A stretch of DNA of 37,549 nt, from NCBI GenBank assembly GCA_022511425.1, contig JAFLRO010000021.1, positions 1-37,549 of the forward strand, in the 5' to 3' direction. Each line of letters opens with the position of its first letter. Positions within the stretch are counted from its first letter, which is position 1. Below are positions 8,744 through 17,219 of the stretch, one piece after another. The stretch is from Acetatifactor sp. (lineage in GTDB: Bacteria; Bacillota; Clostridia; Lachnospirales; Lachnospiraceae). The notes under the pieces are model-generated. The model saw nothing but the letters and a program-made list of their open reading frames with translations. It was not told where the DNA came from and made no database searches. The position numbers were made by a program, and so were the translations under genes.

Positions 8744-9613
8744 TCAATCTGCCATCTTTTTATGAAGCACTTCCAAAAAACTCACTCGGTTCAACTGAAT
8801 AAACTCCGTGCTCTTTTCAGACTTCACAATGCGGATCCGGTCTCCTGTCCGCAGAGGAATTACATGACTTCCATCAAAGTTTGCTTCCAGGGTCTGTACT
8901 CTTCCCTCTCTGCCCTGGGGAATTTCAATCTCGATAATGTCCTCCGGTGACAGGATGATGCTTCTCTGATTCAAGGTATGGGGACAGATGGGAGTCACCA
9001 TGATAAGCCTTGCCTTGGGCTCCACCAGCGGACCGCCGGCTGACAGATTATAGCCGGTTGAACCTGTGGGCGTGGTCACAATAACACCGTCCGCATCGTA
9101 ATCGTGGAGGAACTGACCATTCACATAGATGATAAACTTGATGATCTGCAAGGAACCGCTCCTGGAGATGACAATATCGTTAAGAGCCCAGCCTTCCTCC
9201 GTCCTGCCATTCGCCAGAAAAGCTTTTCCGTTCAGCATCATTCGGCTTTCCTGCTGATAGTCTCCTGCGATCAACCTGTCCAAAGCTTCTTCAAGCCCTT
9301 CAGGCTCAATCTCCGTCATATAGCCCAGCGTTCCCAGATTTACTCCGATGATGGGGATATGCAGGCGCTTGGTCTCCCTGGCTGCCTGAAGCACCGTTCC
9401 GTCGCCTCCCAGAACAATCATACAGTCCACATCTACGGGAATTCCCTCGGGAATGTCATCCCTGCCCGCATTTTTTTGTTTCTCCTGCCAGCGGCTCTCG
9501 TCCGCCCAAACAGTGACCTTCTGGCCTTTAGTCTCCAGATATTCCTTGATATGTCTGGTGTTCTTCAGATTCTTATCCTTATGCGTATTAGTGTATATCA
9601 GAAAATGCTTCAT
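8744..9613 (-). CDS. nadK: NAD kinase
   Basis: A 289-residue ATP-NAD kinase that makes NADP(H) in the cytoplasm. The catalytic GGDGT motif is at residues 69-73, and the second conserved NAD-kinase block reads TPTGSTGYNLSAGGP. Length is normal. ATG 9613 is preceded by a strong GAAGGGAAGGA site. It lies 21 bases after tlyA and 17 bases before argR in an apparently continuous operon that starts upstream with asp23/nusB or xseA. Confidence 0.97.
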   Translation of the reverse strand: MKHFLIYTNTHKDKNLKNTRHIKEYLETKGQKVTVWADESRWQEKQKNAGRDDIPEGIPVDVDCMIVLGGDGTVLQAARETKRLHIPIIGVNLGTLGYMTEIEPEGLEEALDRLIAGDYQQESRMMLNGKAFLANGRTEEGWALNDIVISRSGSLQIIKFIIYVNGQFLHDYDADGVIVTTPTGSTGYNLSAGGPLVEPKARLIMVTPICPHTLNQRSIILSPEDIIEIEIPQGREGRVQTLEANFDGSHVIPLRTGDRIRIVKSEKSTEFIQLNRVSFLEVLHKKMAD

Positions 9614-9634
9614 GCTTCCTTCCCTTCATAAAAA

Positions 9635-10516
9635 TTATACATTATGGGATAGCTCCACTGTCTCCCGGATGCGCTGCTCCCACAAAGATGTGTGCGACAG
9701 CCCGCTTTTTGCCTGAATCATCTCCCGGAGCTTATCCTCGGCATCAGCCTCCGATAATTGAAGCACTGACTCCTCCGGCTCCTTCTCTTTTCGCAGATGC
9801 AGCAGATATTCGATGTTGCCCTCCGGTCCTTTGATGGGAGAATAGTCAACATCCAGTACGTCAAACCCAATACTGTCTGCAAAGTCCACAATCTTTGCGA
9901 TAACCTCCCGATGAACACCGGGTTCCCTCACCACGCCGTTCTTTCCCACTTTTTCCCTGCCTGCTTCAAACTGCGGCTTCACAAGGCATACCATCTCCCC
10001 GCCGCACTTTAACAGGTTTCTGGCCGGAATCAGAATTTTGGTCAGGGAGATGAAAGATACATCCACGCTGGCAAAATCCAAATCTTCCTCAATATCCTCC
10101 CGGAGCATATGTCGGAAGTTGGTCTGTTCCATGCAGACTACTCTCTCGTGGTTCCGCAGTTTCCAGGCAAGCTGCCCTCTCCCCACATCCACGGAATAAA
10201 CTTTTGACGCACCGTTTTGCAGCATACAGTCAGTGAATCCACCTGTTGAAGCGCCAATATCCATACACACGCTGCCTTCCAGAGGAAGAGGCCACTTCTC
10301 CACTGCCTTCTCCAGCTTCAACCCGCCCCGGCTTACGTATTTCAAGGTATTTCCCCTGACCTCCAGCAAAAGACCTTCCTCCTGAAAGGAAGTTCCGGCT
10401 TTATCCTCCTTCTGACCGTTCACATAGACATTGCCGGACATAATGATGGCTCTGGCCTTCTCCCTGGACTCCGCATAGCCCTGCTCTACAAGGAGTACGT
10501 CTAAACGTTTCTTCAT
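9635..10516 (-). CDS. tlyA: TlyA family rRNA 2'-O-methyltransferase / hemolysin-like
   Basis: A 293-residue protein with an N-terminal S4 RNA-binding domain (residues ~2-62, KRLDVLLVEQGYAESREKA) and an FtsJ-like SAM methyltransferase domain. The SAM loop DIGASTGGFTD is at 86-96, followed by VYSVDVGRGQLAWKLR. TlyA enzymes methylate ribose of 16S and/or 23S rRNA in other bacteria; the exact target here is not shown. The old name hemolysin is widely used but function as a toxin is doubtful. It follows dxs by only 6 bases, consistent with one transcript. Confidence 0.93.
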   Translation of the reverse strand: MKKRLDVLLVEQGYAESREKARAIIMSGNVYVNGQKEDKAGTSFQEEGLLLEVRGNTLKYVSRGGLKLEKAVEKWPLPLEGSVCMDIGASTGGFTDCMLQNGASKVYSVDVGRGQLAWKLRNHERVVCMEQTNFRHMLREDIEEDLDFASVDVSFISLTKILIPARNLLKCGGEMVCLVKPQFEAGREKVGKNGVVREPGVHREVIAKIVDFADSIGFDVLDVDYSPIKGPEGNIEYLLHLRKEKEPEESVLQLSEADAEDKLREMIQAKSGLSHTSLWEQRIRETVELSHNV

Positions 10517-10522
10517 ACTGAC

Positions 10523-12394
10523 TTAACCCTTTTTATTCTCAAAAAGATCGCAGATCCGCCGGGTGATACTGACTGCATCTATCCCGATTTCCTGTTTTAA
10601 TAGTTCCACGTTGCCGTGCTCCACATAAGCATCGGGAATACAGATGTTTAGGCAGCTGTTCTGAAGACCGTTTCTGTTCATAAAGTCCAGAACTCTCTCT
10701 CCGTAGCCACCGCTTCTCACATTCTCCTCCATTGTCACAATCAGAGCATGATCTTTACATGCCTCCCTGATGGCATCCTCATCCATGGGCTTGACAAACC
10801 GGGCATTGATCAGACTGACTCCATAACCCCTTGCCTTCAGCGTTTCTCTGACACTCTCAGCAGTCTTCACCATACTGCCCACCGCAAAGAGCGCAATCTC
10901 CCACTCCTTGTAAATCCACTCTGCCTTTCCCAACTCCACGGGCATCCTGTATTCTTTTAATCCCGCATAAGCTGTGCCCCTGGGATAACGGATGGCAATG
11001 GGGGCGGATAAATTTACCGCAAATTTCATCATATCCGACAGTTCCCACTTGTTCTTTGGTGCACAAACATGCATGTTAGGAATACCGGAAAGATATGTAA
11101 GGTCGAAAATACCCTGGTGGGTCTCACCGTCGCTGCCCACCAATCCTGCCCGGTCTATGGCGAATACCACCGGCAGGTTTTGAATACACACATCGTGGAG
11201 AATCTGGTCGTAAGCCCTTTGTAAAAAGGAGGAATACACCGCCACAATGGGTCTTAATCCACCTGCCGCCAATCCTGCAGCAAAAGTCACTGCATGCTCT
11301 TCTGCTATTCCAACATCAAAAAAACGGTCGGGATACATGTTGTGAAACCGTTTCAAGCCCGTTCCATCCGGCATGGCAGCTGTGATGGCCACGATTCGCT
11401 CATCCCTTGCACCCAGCTTGCACATGACAGTCGAAAAAATATCCGTATAATTGGCAACTGTCCTGGGATGGGAGGGGATTCCAGTCTCAATATCAAAAGG
11501 CTCCGCCCCATGAAATCTGGCGGGATGACGTTCCGCCGGCAGATAGCCCTTACCTTTTTGGGTCTGCGCGTGAATCAGCACCGCACCCTTTACCCGCTTC
11601 GCTTCGTTTATCACCCGGATCATGGCGTTTATATCATGTCCATCCACAGGTCCTAAGTAGGTAATCCCCATATCTTCATAAAACATACCGGGAATCACCA
11701 GCTGCTTGAAGCTGTTCTTTGCCCTTCGAATGCTGCGGATTGTGCTGTCTCCACCCCGCTTTGTATTGCGCAGGGCATTGTAAATGCCTTCCTTCAGATC
11801 CAGATAACCTGTCGCAGTGCGGATATTGTTCAGATATGCCGACACACCCCCAACATTCTCAGAGATCGACATATTGTTATCGTTCAAAATAATGATAAAG
11901 TTGGTCTCTAACTGGGATGCATTGTTCAGTGCCTCATAAGCCATGCCGCCCGTCATGGAGCCGTCGCCGATGACGGAGATCACAGTGTTCTTTTCCCCCT
12001 TCAGATCTCTTGCTTTCACAAGGCCCAGACCCGCAGAGATAGAGGTGGAACTGTGCCCGGTATCAAACACATCGCAGTCGCTTTCTTTTCTCTTTGGAAA
12101 ACCGCTGAGGCCATGAAATTGGCGAAGATGATCAAACCCGTCCCGTCGGCCGGTGAGAATCTTGTGAGTATAGGACTGGTGACCAACATCCCAAATAATT
12201 TTATCCTCCGGCAGGTTCAACGCCAAATGTAATGCCATGGTCAGTTCCACTGCTCCCAAATTAGATCCCAGATGGCCACCGGTAACACTGATCTTCTGAA
12301 TCAGAAAATCGCGGATTTCCTGAGCCAGTCTGTCATAATCCTCACGCTTTATTTTCTTAATGTCATTTACCTGCTTAATGCTTTCTAACAGCAT
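10523..12394 (-). CDS. dxs: 1-deoxy-D-xylulose-5-phosphate synthase
   Basis: A 623-residue thiamine-diphosphate enzyme that condenses pyruvate and glyceraldehyde-3-phosphate, the first step of the MEP isoprenoid pathway. Seen: the N-terminal GHLGSNLG block, the ThDP/metal motif GDGSMTGG (143-150) with its conserved asparagines downstream, GPVDGHD, and the transketolase pyrimidine domain pattern DRAGLVGSDGETHQG. Length is typical. It lies directly downstream of ispA (11 bases), so precursor supply and prenyl chain synthesis are encoded together. Confidence 0.98.
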   Translation of the reverse strand: MLLESIKQVNDIKKIKREDYDRLAQEIRDFLIQKISVTGGHLGSNLGAVELTMALHLALNLPEDKIIWDVGHQSYTHKILTGRRDGFDHLRQFHGLSGFPKRKESDCDVFDTGHSSTSISAGLGLVKARDLKGEKNTVISVIGDGSMTGGMAYEALNNASQLETNFIIILNDNNMSISENVGGVSAYLNNIRTATGYLDLKEGIYNALRNTKRGGDSTIRSIRRAKNSFKQLVIPGMFYEDMGITYLGPVDGHDINAMIRVINEAKRVKGAVLIHAQTQKGKGYLPAERHPARFHGAEPFDIETGIPSHPRTVANYTDIFSTVMCKLGARDERIVAITAAMPDGTGLKRFHNMYPDRFFDVGIAEEHAVTFAAGLAAGGLRPIVAVYSSFLQRAYDQILHDVCIQNLPVVFAIDRAGLVGSDGETHQGIFDLTYLSGIPNMHVCAPKNKWELSDMMKFAVNLSAPIAIRYPRGTAYAGLKEYRMPVELGKAEWIYKEWEIALFAVGSMVKTAESVRETLKARGYGVSLINARFVKPMDEDAIREACKDHALIVTMEENVRSGGYGERVLDFMNRNGLQNSCLNICIPDAYVEHGNVELLKQEIGIDAVSITRRICDLFENKKG

Positions 12395-12405
12395 AGATTT
12401 ATCCC

Positions 12406-13326
12406 CTATTTGCGTCTGCCTGACAACATCAGAATAAGCTGCTCCAAAAACTCATGCTCTCCATCAATGCTTTTTAAATAGACTTCCACAGCTTCCTCCG
12501 ACAATGTTTCCACCAATCTTTTTGCCTCTTCCAGTCCGTAAAGCGTCACATAAGTCTGCTTGTGATTTTCCTCATCACTTCCCACAGGCTTTCCAAGCTC
12601 CTTGCTGTCACCTACCACATCCAAGATATCATCCTGAATCTGAAAGGCCATACCGATATCCTCTGCGCATTTTTCCAAGGTGCGGAGCTGTTCCTTCGAA
12701 GCGCCTGCCAAAATTGCACCCACCTTCATGGATGCCACGATCAGGGCTCCTGTCTTGCACTCATGAATGAAGGTCAGCTGCGCTTCCGTCACCGGTTCAG
12801 GCTGGGTCTCCGCTTCTATATCTACGGTCTGACCACCGATCATGCCGTAGATCCCAGCCTCCCGTGCCAGCACAGCAAGAGCATCTGCCACTCTTTTCAA
12901 AGCCTCCGGATCTGTTTTGTCCACCCTGTCAAATGCCTTCAGTGCAGTTTCAAAAGCATAGTTCAGAAGACCGTCTCCTGCGAGAATTGCCATTGCCTCA
13001 CCGTAAACCTTCCATGTAGTCTCCTGTCCTCTGCGGTACTCGTCGTTATCCATGGCAGGCAGGTCGTCATGAACCAGAGAGTATGTGTGGATCATTTCAA
13101 TGGCAGCCAGAAAGGGCTCGATTTCCGTTCCTTTTCCTCCGAACATCCGATAGGACTCCAACATCAGCATTGGGCGCAGCCTCTTTCCTCCTGCCCGGAC
13201 GCTATAATTCATAGCCCGTATCACCGTCTTCTGCCAGCCCTCTTCCGGTGGCAGAAAACCCTGAATGATCCGATCCAGTTCTTTTGTTTTAACCTGCAAT
13301 AAATCATTAAATTCCTGTTTCTCCAT
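12406..13326 (-). CDS. ispA: Polyprenyl (farnesyl/geranylgeranyl) diphosphate synthase
   Basis: A 306-residue class I prenyl synthase. The first aspartate-rich motif DDLPAMDND is at residues 87-95, the second is FQIQDDILDVVGD, and the N-terminal GGKRLRPML is present. The LVHDDLPAMDND form is typical of bacterial IspA enzymes that make farnesyl diphosphate from IPP and DMAPP. Chain length is not certain from sequence. I chose ATG 13326 (MEKQEFNDLL) because GGAGG lies ~9 bases upstream inside xseB; the upstream extension to 13398 would overlap xseB by 90 bases and has no family similarity. The remaining 20-base overlap with xseB suggests translational coupling. Confidence 0.95.
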   Translation of the reverse strand: MEKQEFNDLLQVKTKELDRIIQGFLPPEEGWQKTVIRAMNYSVRAGGKRLRPMLMLESYRMFGGKGTEIEPFLAAIEMIHTYSLVHDDLPAMDNDEYRRGQETTWKVYGEAMAILAGDGLLNYAFETALKAFDRVDKTDPEALKRVADALAVLAREAGIYGMIGGQTVDIEAETQPEPVTEAQLTFIHECKTGALIVASMKVGAILAGASKEQLRTLEKCAEDIGMAFQIQDDILDVVGDSKELGKPVGSDEENHKQTYVTLYGLEEAKRLVETLSEEAVEVYLKSIDGEHEFLEQLILMLSGRRK

Positions 13327-13543
13327 GGTCCAGTTCCTCCAATTCTCCCATCTCGCCAAGCTTAAGCACCTGCTTTTCCACCCTGTCGATCTGGTCATTG
13401 CATTGTTTCAGAATCTGCATCCCGAGAGTATAAGCCTTAAAAGCATCCTCCAGAGGGAGATCCTCCTGCTCAAGGCACCCAATGGTTTCCTCAAGGCGCT
13501 CAAAATTCTCCTCCAATGTGAAATCCTGTTGTTTGTCGCTCAT
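13307..13543 (-). CDS. xseB: Exodeoxyribonuclease VII small subunit
   Basis: A 78-residue helical protein with the family pattern FTLEENFERLEETIGCLEQ and LEDAFKAYTLGMQILKQCN. Several small subunits wrap around each XseA large subunit to form the single-strand-specific exonuclease VII. ATG 13543 has AGAGGA 5 bases upstream. Unlike the usual tight arrangement, it is separated from xseA by 239 bases that hold a palindromic repeat element. Confidence 0.96.
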   Translation of the reverse strand: MSDKQQDFTLEENFERLEETIGCLEQEDLPLEDAFKAYTLGMQILKQCNDQIDRVEKQVLKLGEMGELEELDHGETGI

Positions 13544-13606
13544 ATTTTCCTCTTTTCCTGCTATATATAGCTAAGTGTCACACATATTTCCTGCAGCCAG
13601 TATCCA

Positions 13607-13753
13607 GGCAGCGGGCGGCAGGTATATCCATGCAAACAATTCAGCGGCGCTCGCTTAGCACCGACCGGATCGGAGCGTAGATAAGCCGCGACAGTGAGCG
13701 CTGAGCGAACTGCATGGGTATACCTGCTGCACGCTGCCGTCACTTGTGGAAAA
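13607..13753. repeat. Palindromic intergenic repeat, copy A (large, split-arm form) between xseA and xseB
   Basis: Two 28-base arms (13607-13634 and 13711-13738) are inverted repeats of each other, identical at 25 of 28 positions. The right arm is followed by the foot GTCACTTGTGGAAAA. The 76-base interior is GC-rich with smaller inverted repeats (for example CCGA...TCGG and GCTTA...TAAGC), suggesting a strongly folded transcript. The arm and foot match copies B (20.2 kb) and C (35.3 kb). A 65-codon minus-strand frame across 13561-13758 is judged non-coding because it is made of this element. The rest of the gap 13544-13782 shows nothing else. Confidence 0.75.
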
Positions 13754-13782
13754 ACCACCTAACTTCAAAATAACCACTGATA

Positions 13783-14994
13783 CTACTTATCTAACAAAAC
13801 ATTCTCTACCACAGCACCTATCTCCCCATCACTGACCCGTATAGTCAAAGCCTGTCCCAGCTTTACCTGACCGACTGAACGAATATTGGTTCCCGTCGCG
13901 TCTGAAACGTAGGAATATCCACTATTAAGCTTCTCTATTGGAGAAATCCCTTTCAATCGCTCAATATAGAGAGCCAGTCTGTGACGTCTCATCTCTAAAA
14001 TGTGTTGCATTCTTACCTGAAGCTTTTCTTCTGCAGATAAAACCAGCATACGTTTTTCACGAATTCGGCTGCCTGGGCTTGCCGCTTTCAGCCGTAAGCT
14101 TAAATGTTCTACCTGAGAGCGCTTTTCACGCAACAGCCTGTCCATAGCGCGATTCAAATCCTCCCGATAATCCGCCAGCTCTCCCAGGATTTCCCGTATG
14201 TCTGCCACAGCCAGTTCCGCAGCGGCAGAGGGCGTGGGGGCCCGCAGATCGGACACAAAATCAATAATGGTGGTATCTGTCTCATGGCCCACGGCGGATA
14301 TGATCGGCACAGAGCATTGGAACACCGCCTCCGCCACCTCTCTCTCATTAAAAGCCCACAGATCCTCAATAGATCCACCGCCCCGGCCCACGATCATCAC
14401 GTCCACTCCGATCTGCTCCAAGGCATGAATACCGTTCACAATACTGGGAACCGCCGCCTCCCCCTGAACGATCGCTGGGTAGAGGATGATCTGTACATAG
14501 GGATTTCGTCGGCCGGCAATCTGGATGATATCCCTGACCGCAGCTCCCGTGGAAGCTGTGACTACTCCCAGTATCTTGATATAACGGGGAATGGGCCGTT
14601 TGTACTCCTGGGCAAACATACCTGTTTCTTCCAGCTCCCGCTTCAGCTGTTCATATCTCTCATAGAGAAGTCCGTTTCCGTCCAGCAGAATCTGTTTTGC
14701 GTAGAGCTGGTACTTTCCATCCCGCTCATATACATCCACAGAACCTCCTACAATTACCTGTTGTCCCTCGGACAGACGAAAAGAAAGACCCGAACGGCTG
14801 CCTGCGAACATGACGCAGCTGATTGTACCCTTAGGGTCCTTTAAAGTAAAATAAATATGTCCGGAGGAGTGATACTTGCAGTTGCTGACCTCCCCTTTTA
14901 CAAGGAGATTCTGAAGCAGGTAATCCTGCGTGAACATATTCTTGATATAAGAATTCAATTGTCCTACTGTATATACACTTCGAATATCAATCAC
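13783..14994 (-). CDS. xseA: Exodeoxyribonuclease VII large subunit
   Basis: A 403-residue protein with an N-terminal OB-fold (residues ~5-100: VYTVGQLNSYIKNMF, GEVSNCKYHSSGHIYFTLKD) and the catalytic core with VTASTGAAVRDI, GRGGGSIEDLWAFN and SAVGHETDTTIIDFVSDLRAPTPSAAAE in overlapping parts. This is the catalytic subunit that degrades single-stranded DNA from both ends. The start is GTG 14994, which overlaps the nusB stop by 8 bases. It is somewhat shorter than the ~445-residue E. coli protein, but the core motifs are complete. Confidence 0.97.
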   Translation of the reverse strand: MIDIRSVYTVGQLNSYIKNMFTQDYLLQNLLVKGEVSNCKYHSSGHIYFTLKDPKGTISCVMFAGSRSGLSFRLSEGQQVIVGGSVDVYERDGKYQLYAKQILLDGNGLLYERYEQLKRELEETGMFAQEYKRPIPRYIKILGVVTASTGAAVRDIIQIAGRRNPYVQIILYPAIVQGEAAVPSIVNGIHALEQIGVDVMIVGRGGGSIEDLWAFNEREVAEAVFQCSVPIISAVGHETDTTIIDFVSDLRAPTPSAAAELAVADIREILGELADYREDLNRAMDRLLREKRSQVEHLSLRLKAASPGSRIREKRMLVLSAEEKLQVRMQHILEMRRHRLALYIERLKGISPIEKLNSGYSYVSDATGTNIRSVGQVKLGQALTIRVSDGEIGAVVENVLLDK

Positions 14995-15397
14995 CCAGCT
15001 TTATTATTTTAGCCAGAATCGCATTGACGAAACCGCCGGAATTCTCTTGCCCATATTTCTTGGCAATCTCTACCGCCTCGTCGATAGCAACGCCATCGGG
15101 AATGTCATCGTCAAAGCGCATCTCATACACTCCCAGGCGAAGGACTGCAAGCTCCACCTTGCCCATGCGGGCAGTGTCCCAACCTTCCGTATTCTCGTTG
15201 ATCAGTCTGTCTATCTCCGGCAGCCTTTCTCGGACTGCCTGACATCTGGAGCGGATATAATCCATATCCTTCTCCGAATCCACGACCTCATTATCCTCAA
15301 AAAAAAGCTTTATCTGCTCGGGCATATCCGCAGGATCATGAAACTCCACGCGGAATAAAAGCATGAATACCTGCTCTCTCTGCTCATGTCTTCCCAT
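14987..15397 (-). CDS. nusB: Transcription antitermination factor NusB
   Basis: A 136-residue all-helical RNA-binding protein that, with NusE/S10, loads the rRNA antitermination complex. Seen: N-terminal GRHEQREQVFMLLF and C-terminal DGVAIDEAVEIAKKYGQENSGGFVNAILAKI, both diagnostic. I chose ATG 15397 with AAGGA ~11 bases upstream; a TTG at 15421 lacks a ribosome-binding site. The end overlaps xseA by 8 bases and the start is 28 bases from asp23, so the three are probably co-transcribed. Confidence 0.96.
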   Translation of the reverse strand: MGRHEQREQVFMLLFRVEFHDPADMPEQIKLFFEDNEVVDSEKDMDYIRSRCQAVRERLPEIDRLINENTEGWDTARMGKVELAVLRLGVYEMRFDDDIPDGVAIDEAVEIAKKYGQENSGGFVNAILAKIIKLGD

Positions 15398-15425
15398 TTG
15401 TGCCTGTGCTTCCTTCCGCAATTTT

Positions 15426-15848
15426 TTAGGCTTTTACCTTAATACCTGCAATGCGGATATTCACATCGGTACAGGTAAGTCCTGTCATATTCTCAATGGC
15501 TGCTTTCACCTTAGTCTGTACCTGCTGGCAGGTAGCGGGGATGTTGTAGCCGTACTCCATGGTCACGGCCAAGTCCACAGTCACATTGTTTTCCAGTACA
15601 TCCACCTTCACACCCTTGGTCAACTTCTTCATGCCGACCTTACTCATCAACTCGTTGGTGATGTTGCCGGCCATGGAGCTGACACCCTCCACTTCAGTTG
15701 TGGCCAGAGAGGCAATCATCGCCACCACATCGTCGGCTATCTGCACCACTCCCACATCCTTCTCGTCCTTAAGGACTACGGAGTTGTGCTCCCCGGCAAC
15801 AATCTTCTCCAGATTCTTTACAGGTCTTTTTTCTATTCTCTTTCCCAT
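15426..15848 (-). CDS. Asp23/Gls24 family envelope stress protein
   Basis: A 140-residue Asp23 (DUF322) protein with the conserved run DVGVVQIADDVVAMIASLATTEVEGV in two pieces, then VKVDVLENNVTVDLAV and YGYNIP. Members are small cytoplasmic proteins, in some species membrane-tethered, linked to envelope stress; in Clostridia this copy sits next to nusB. I chose ATG 15848 (MGKRIEKRP) because AAGGAG lies ~9 bases upstream; a longer reading to 15920 would overlap the upstream lipoprotein gene and adds non-family sequence. Confidence 0.93.
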   Translation of the reverse strand: MGKRIEKRPVKNLEKIVAGEHNSVVLKDEKDVGVVQIADDVVAMIASLATTEVEGVSSMAGNITNELMSKVGMKKLTKGVKVDVLENNVTVDLAVTMEYGYNIPATCQQVQTKVKAAIENMTGLTCTDVNIRIAGIKVKA

Positions 15849-15912
15849 TTTTCTATGCTCCTTTATTGGTAAGATTCGCCAAATACACTGTGCAAACAGT
15901 ATACCATATCCA

Positions 15913-17193
15913 TCACTCATTTGTCACCCAAAATGTCAGAGACAATTGTATATCATTTCGAGAATAGACTACTTTCATATCGTTTCCGGTAAGATAGTCA
16001 AATATCTCCGCCTGCTCTACAAGAGCGTTAAAAATTTTATCATAGCACTCCTGGCTGGCACACTTTATCGTTACATCTACCCGATCCTCTTCCAGGGCCC
16101 GTTGAAAAAGCGCGCTCATCTGCTCTCTGTCATAATCAAAAAATAATGCTCCTTCCCGGACATAATAATTCGCGTCAACAGCAATGCACTCCGGCATTAA
16201 TTGGTCCTGATTCAAAGTATGAGTCCTCAGCAGTTCCGCTGTAGTAACATTCAAATAATCATAATTAATCTCCGGCATGGTATGTTGATCCTCGACAGAA
16301 TCCTCTTCCGACTTGTAGGAGACATCGCCCCAGGTGGTATCCACATAATAATAGCTGCCATCTATGTTGACTAAATTCCACGCATGCCCCTCTCCCGTCT
16401 GTACCTGCCCCAGTACAAGCGCACACTCCATACCCAGCCGGTTCAGGAGATACTGGGTAGCCTTGGCATATCCCTGGCATACGGACAGATGGTTCACGAA
16501 GACGGAATAAATGTTCTGATTATCTGCTGAATCCAACTGATAATCTGTCTCCCGAATCACTGTATCGTACACATACTTCACCTTTTCATACTGGTCAGCG
16601 CTGTCGGAAATACCTGACAAAATCTCTGTCACCGCCTTCTGAATCCGTATGTAACGCTGCTTAGCAGTCTCATAGTCAACACTGTATCTGCCCGAAAAGT
16701 CAATGGACAGAATCTCATCCTCCCGTCCATATCTGGTATATTTGGTGTAGGAATAACCCTCCACATAAAAGAGTTCCGGATGGTCATTCAGTACGCACTG
16801 AAAGATCCTGTCGATATATGTCTCATTGAGCCCAGCTTCCAGGGCTGCGCCCGACAGCTCTATCTCCGTGCCATAACTGCCCAGAATCTGTTCCATATCA
16901 CGATACCATATTTTTTCCGCATCGCTTAAATTCTTGTAAGCAAAGCTGCTTCCTTCCTCGAGAAAGGAAAATTCCTCCAAGGTATGCAGCTCAAGTTCAG
17001 CCCCCGGTTCCAACGCCAAAACTGGGTCCGGTACCTGACCTGACACAGCCTGAATCTGTTCTGCTTCCCGTCCCGGCTCTTCATCCTCCTGCTCTGTCAG
17101 AACATTGGCGCACCCGCTTAAGAACAAACACAGCAAAAGAAACAGGCAGCATATTTTATTATGAAGCTTTCTCTTCATCAGCTTTCTCTTCAT
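15913..17193 (-). CDS. Transglutaminase-like lipoprotein
   Basis: A 426-residue secreted protein. The N-terminus is a lipoprotein signal with lipobox LSGC (Cys28), so the mature protein should be anchored on the outer face of the membrane. The C-terminal half has a transglutaminase-like domain with Cys239 (SVCQGYA), His270 (EGHAWN) and Asp285 (YVDTTWGD). A motif NDHPELFYVE (~137-146) is shared with the protein at 33612-35186 (NDHPELFWLE), marking the two as paralogs. The start is ATG 17193 after GGGAG; its first codons contain a tandem 15-base duplication (MKRKL MKRKL). It lies between prfC and asp23. The substrate is unknown; a role in wall or surface protein processing is inferred. Confidence 0.88.
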   Translation of the reverse strand: MKRKLMKRKLHNKICCLFLLLCLFLSGCANVLTEQEDEEPGREAEQIQAVSGQVPDPVLALEPGAELELHTLEEFSFLEEGSSFAYKNLSDAEKIWYRDMEQILGSYGTEIELSGAALEAGLNETYIDRIFQCVLNDHPELFYVEGYSYTKYTRYGREDEILSIDFSGRYSVDYETAKQRYIRIQKAVTEILSGISDSADQYEKVKYVYDTVIRETDYQLDSADNQNIYSVFVNHLSVCQGYAKATQYLLNRLGMECALVLGQVQTGEGHAWNLVNIDGSYYYVDTTWGDVSYKSEEDSVEDQHTMPEINYDYLNVTTAELLRTHTLNQDQLMPECIAVDANYYVREGALFFDYDREQMSALFQRALEEDRVDVTIKCASQECYDKIFNALVEQAEIFDYLTGNDMKVVYSRNDIQLSLTFWVTNE

Positions 17194-17219
17194 CAAACGC
17201 TCCCGCTCCCATTAATACT

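Noticed and set aside
13561-13758. A 65-codon minus-strand open frame between xseB and xseA
   Set aside because: It is formed almost entirely by the arms and interior of palindromic repeat copy A and has no ribosome-binding site or family resemblance.
12562-14844. Long plus-strand open frames (about 246 codons each) opposite ispA and xseA
   Set aside because: They are antisense to genes with full family motifs and have no recognisable domains.
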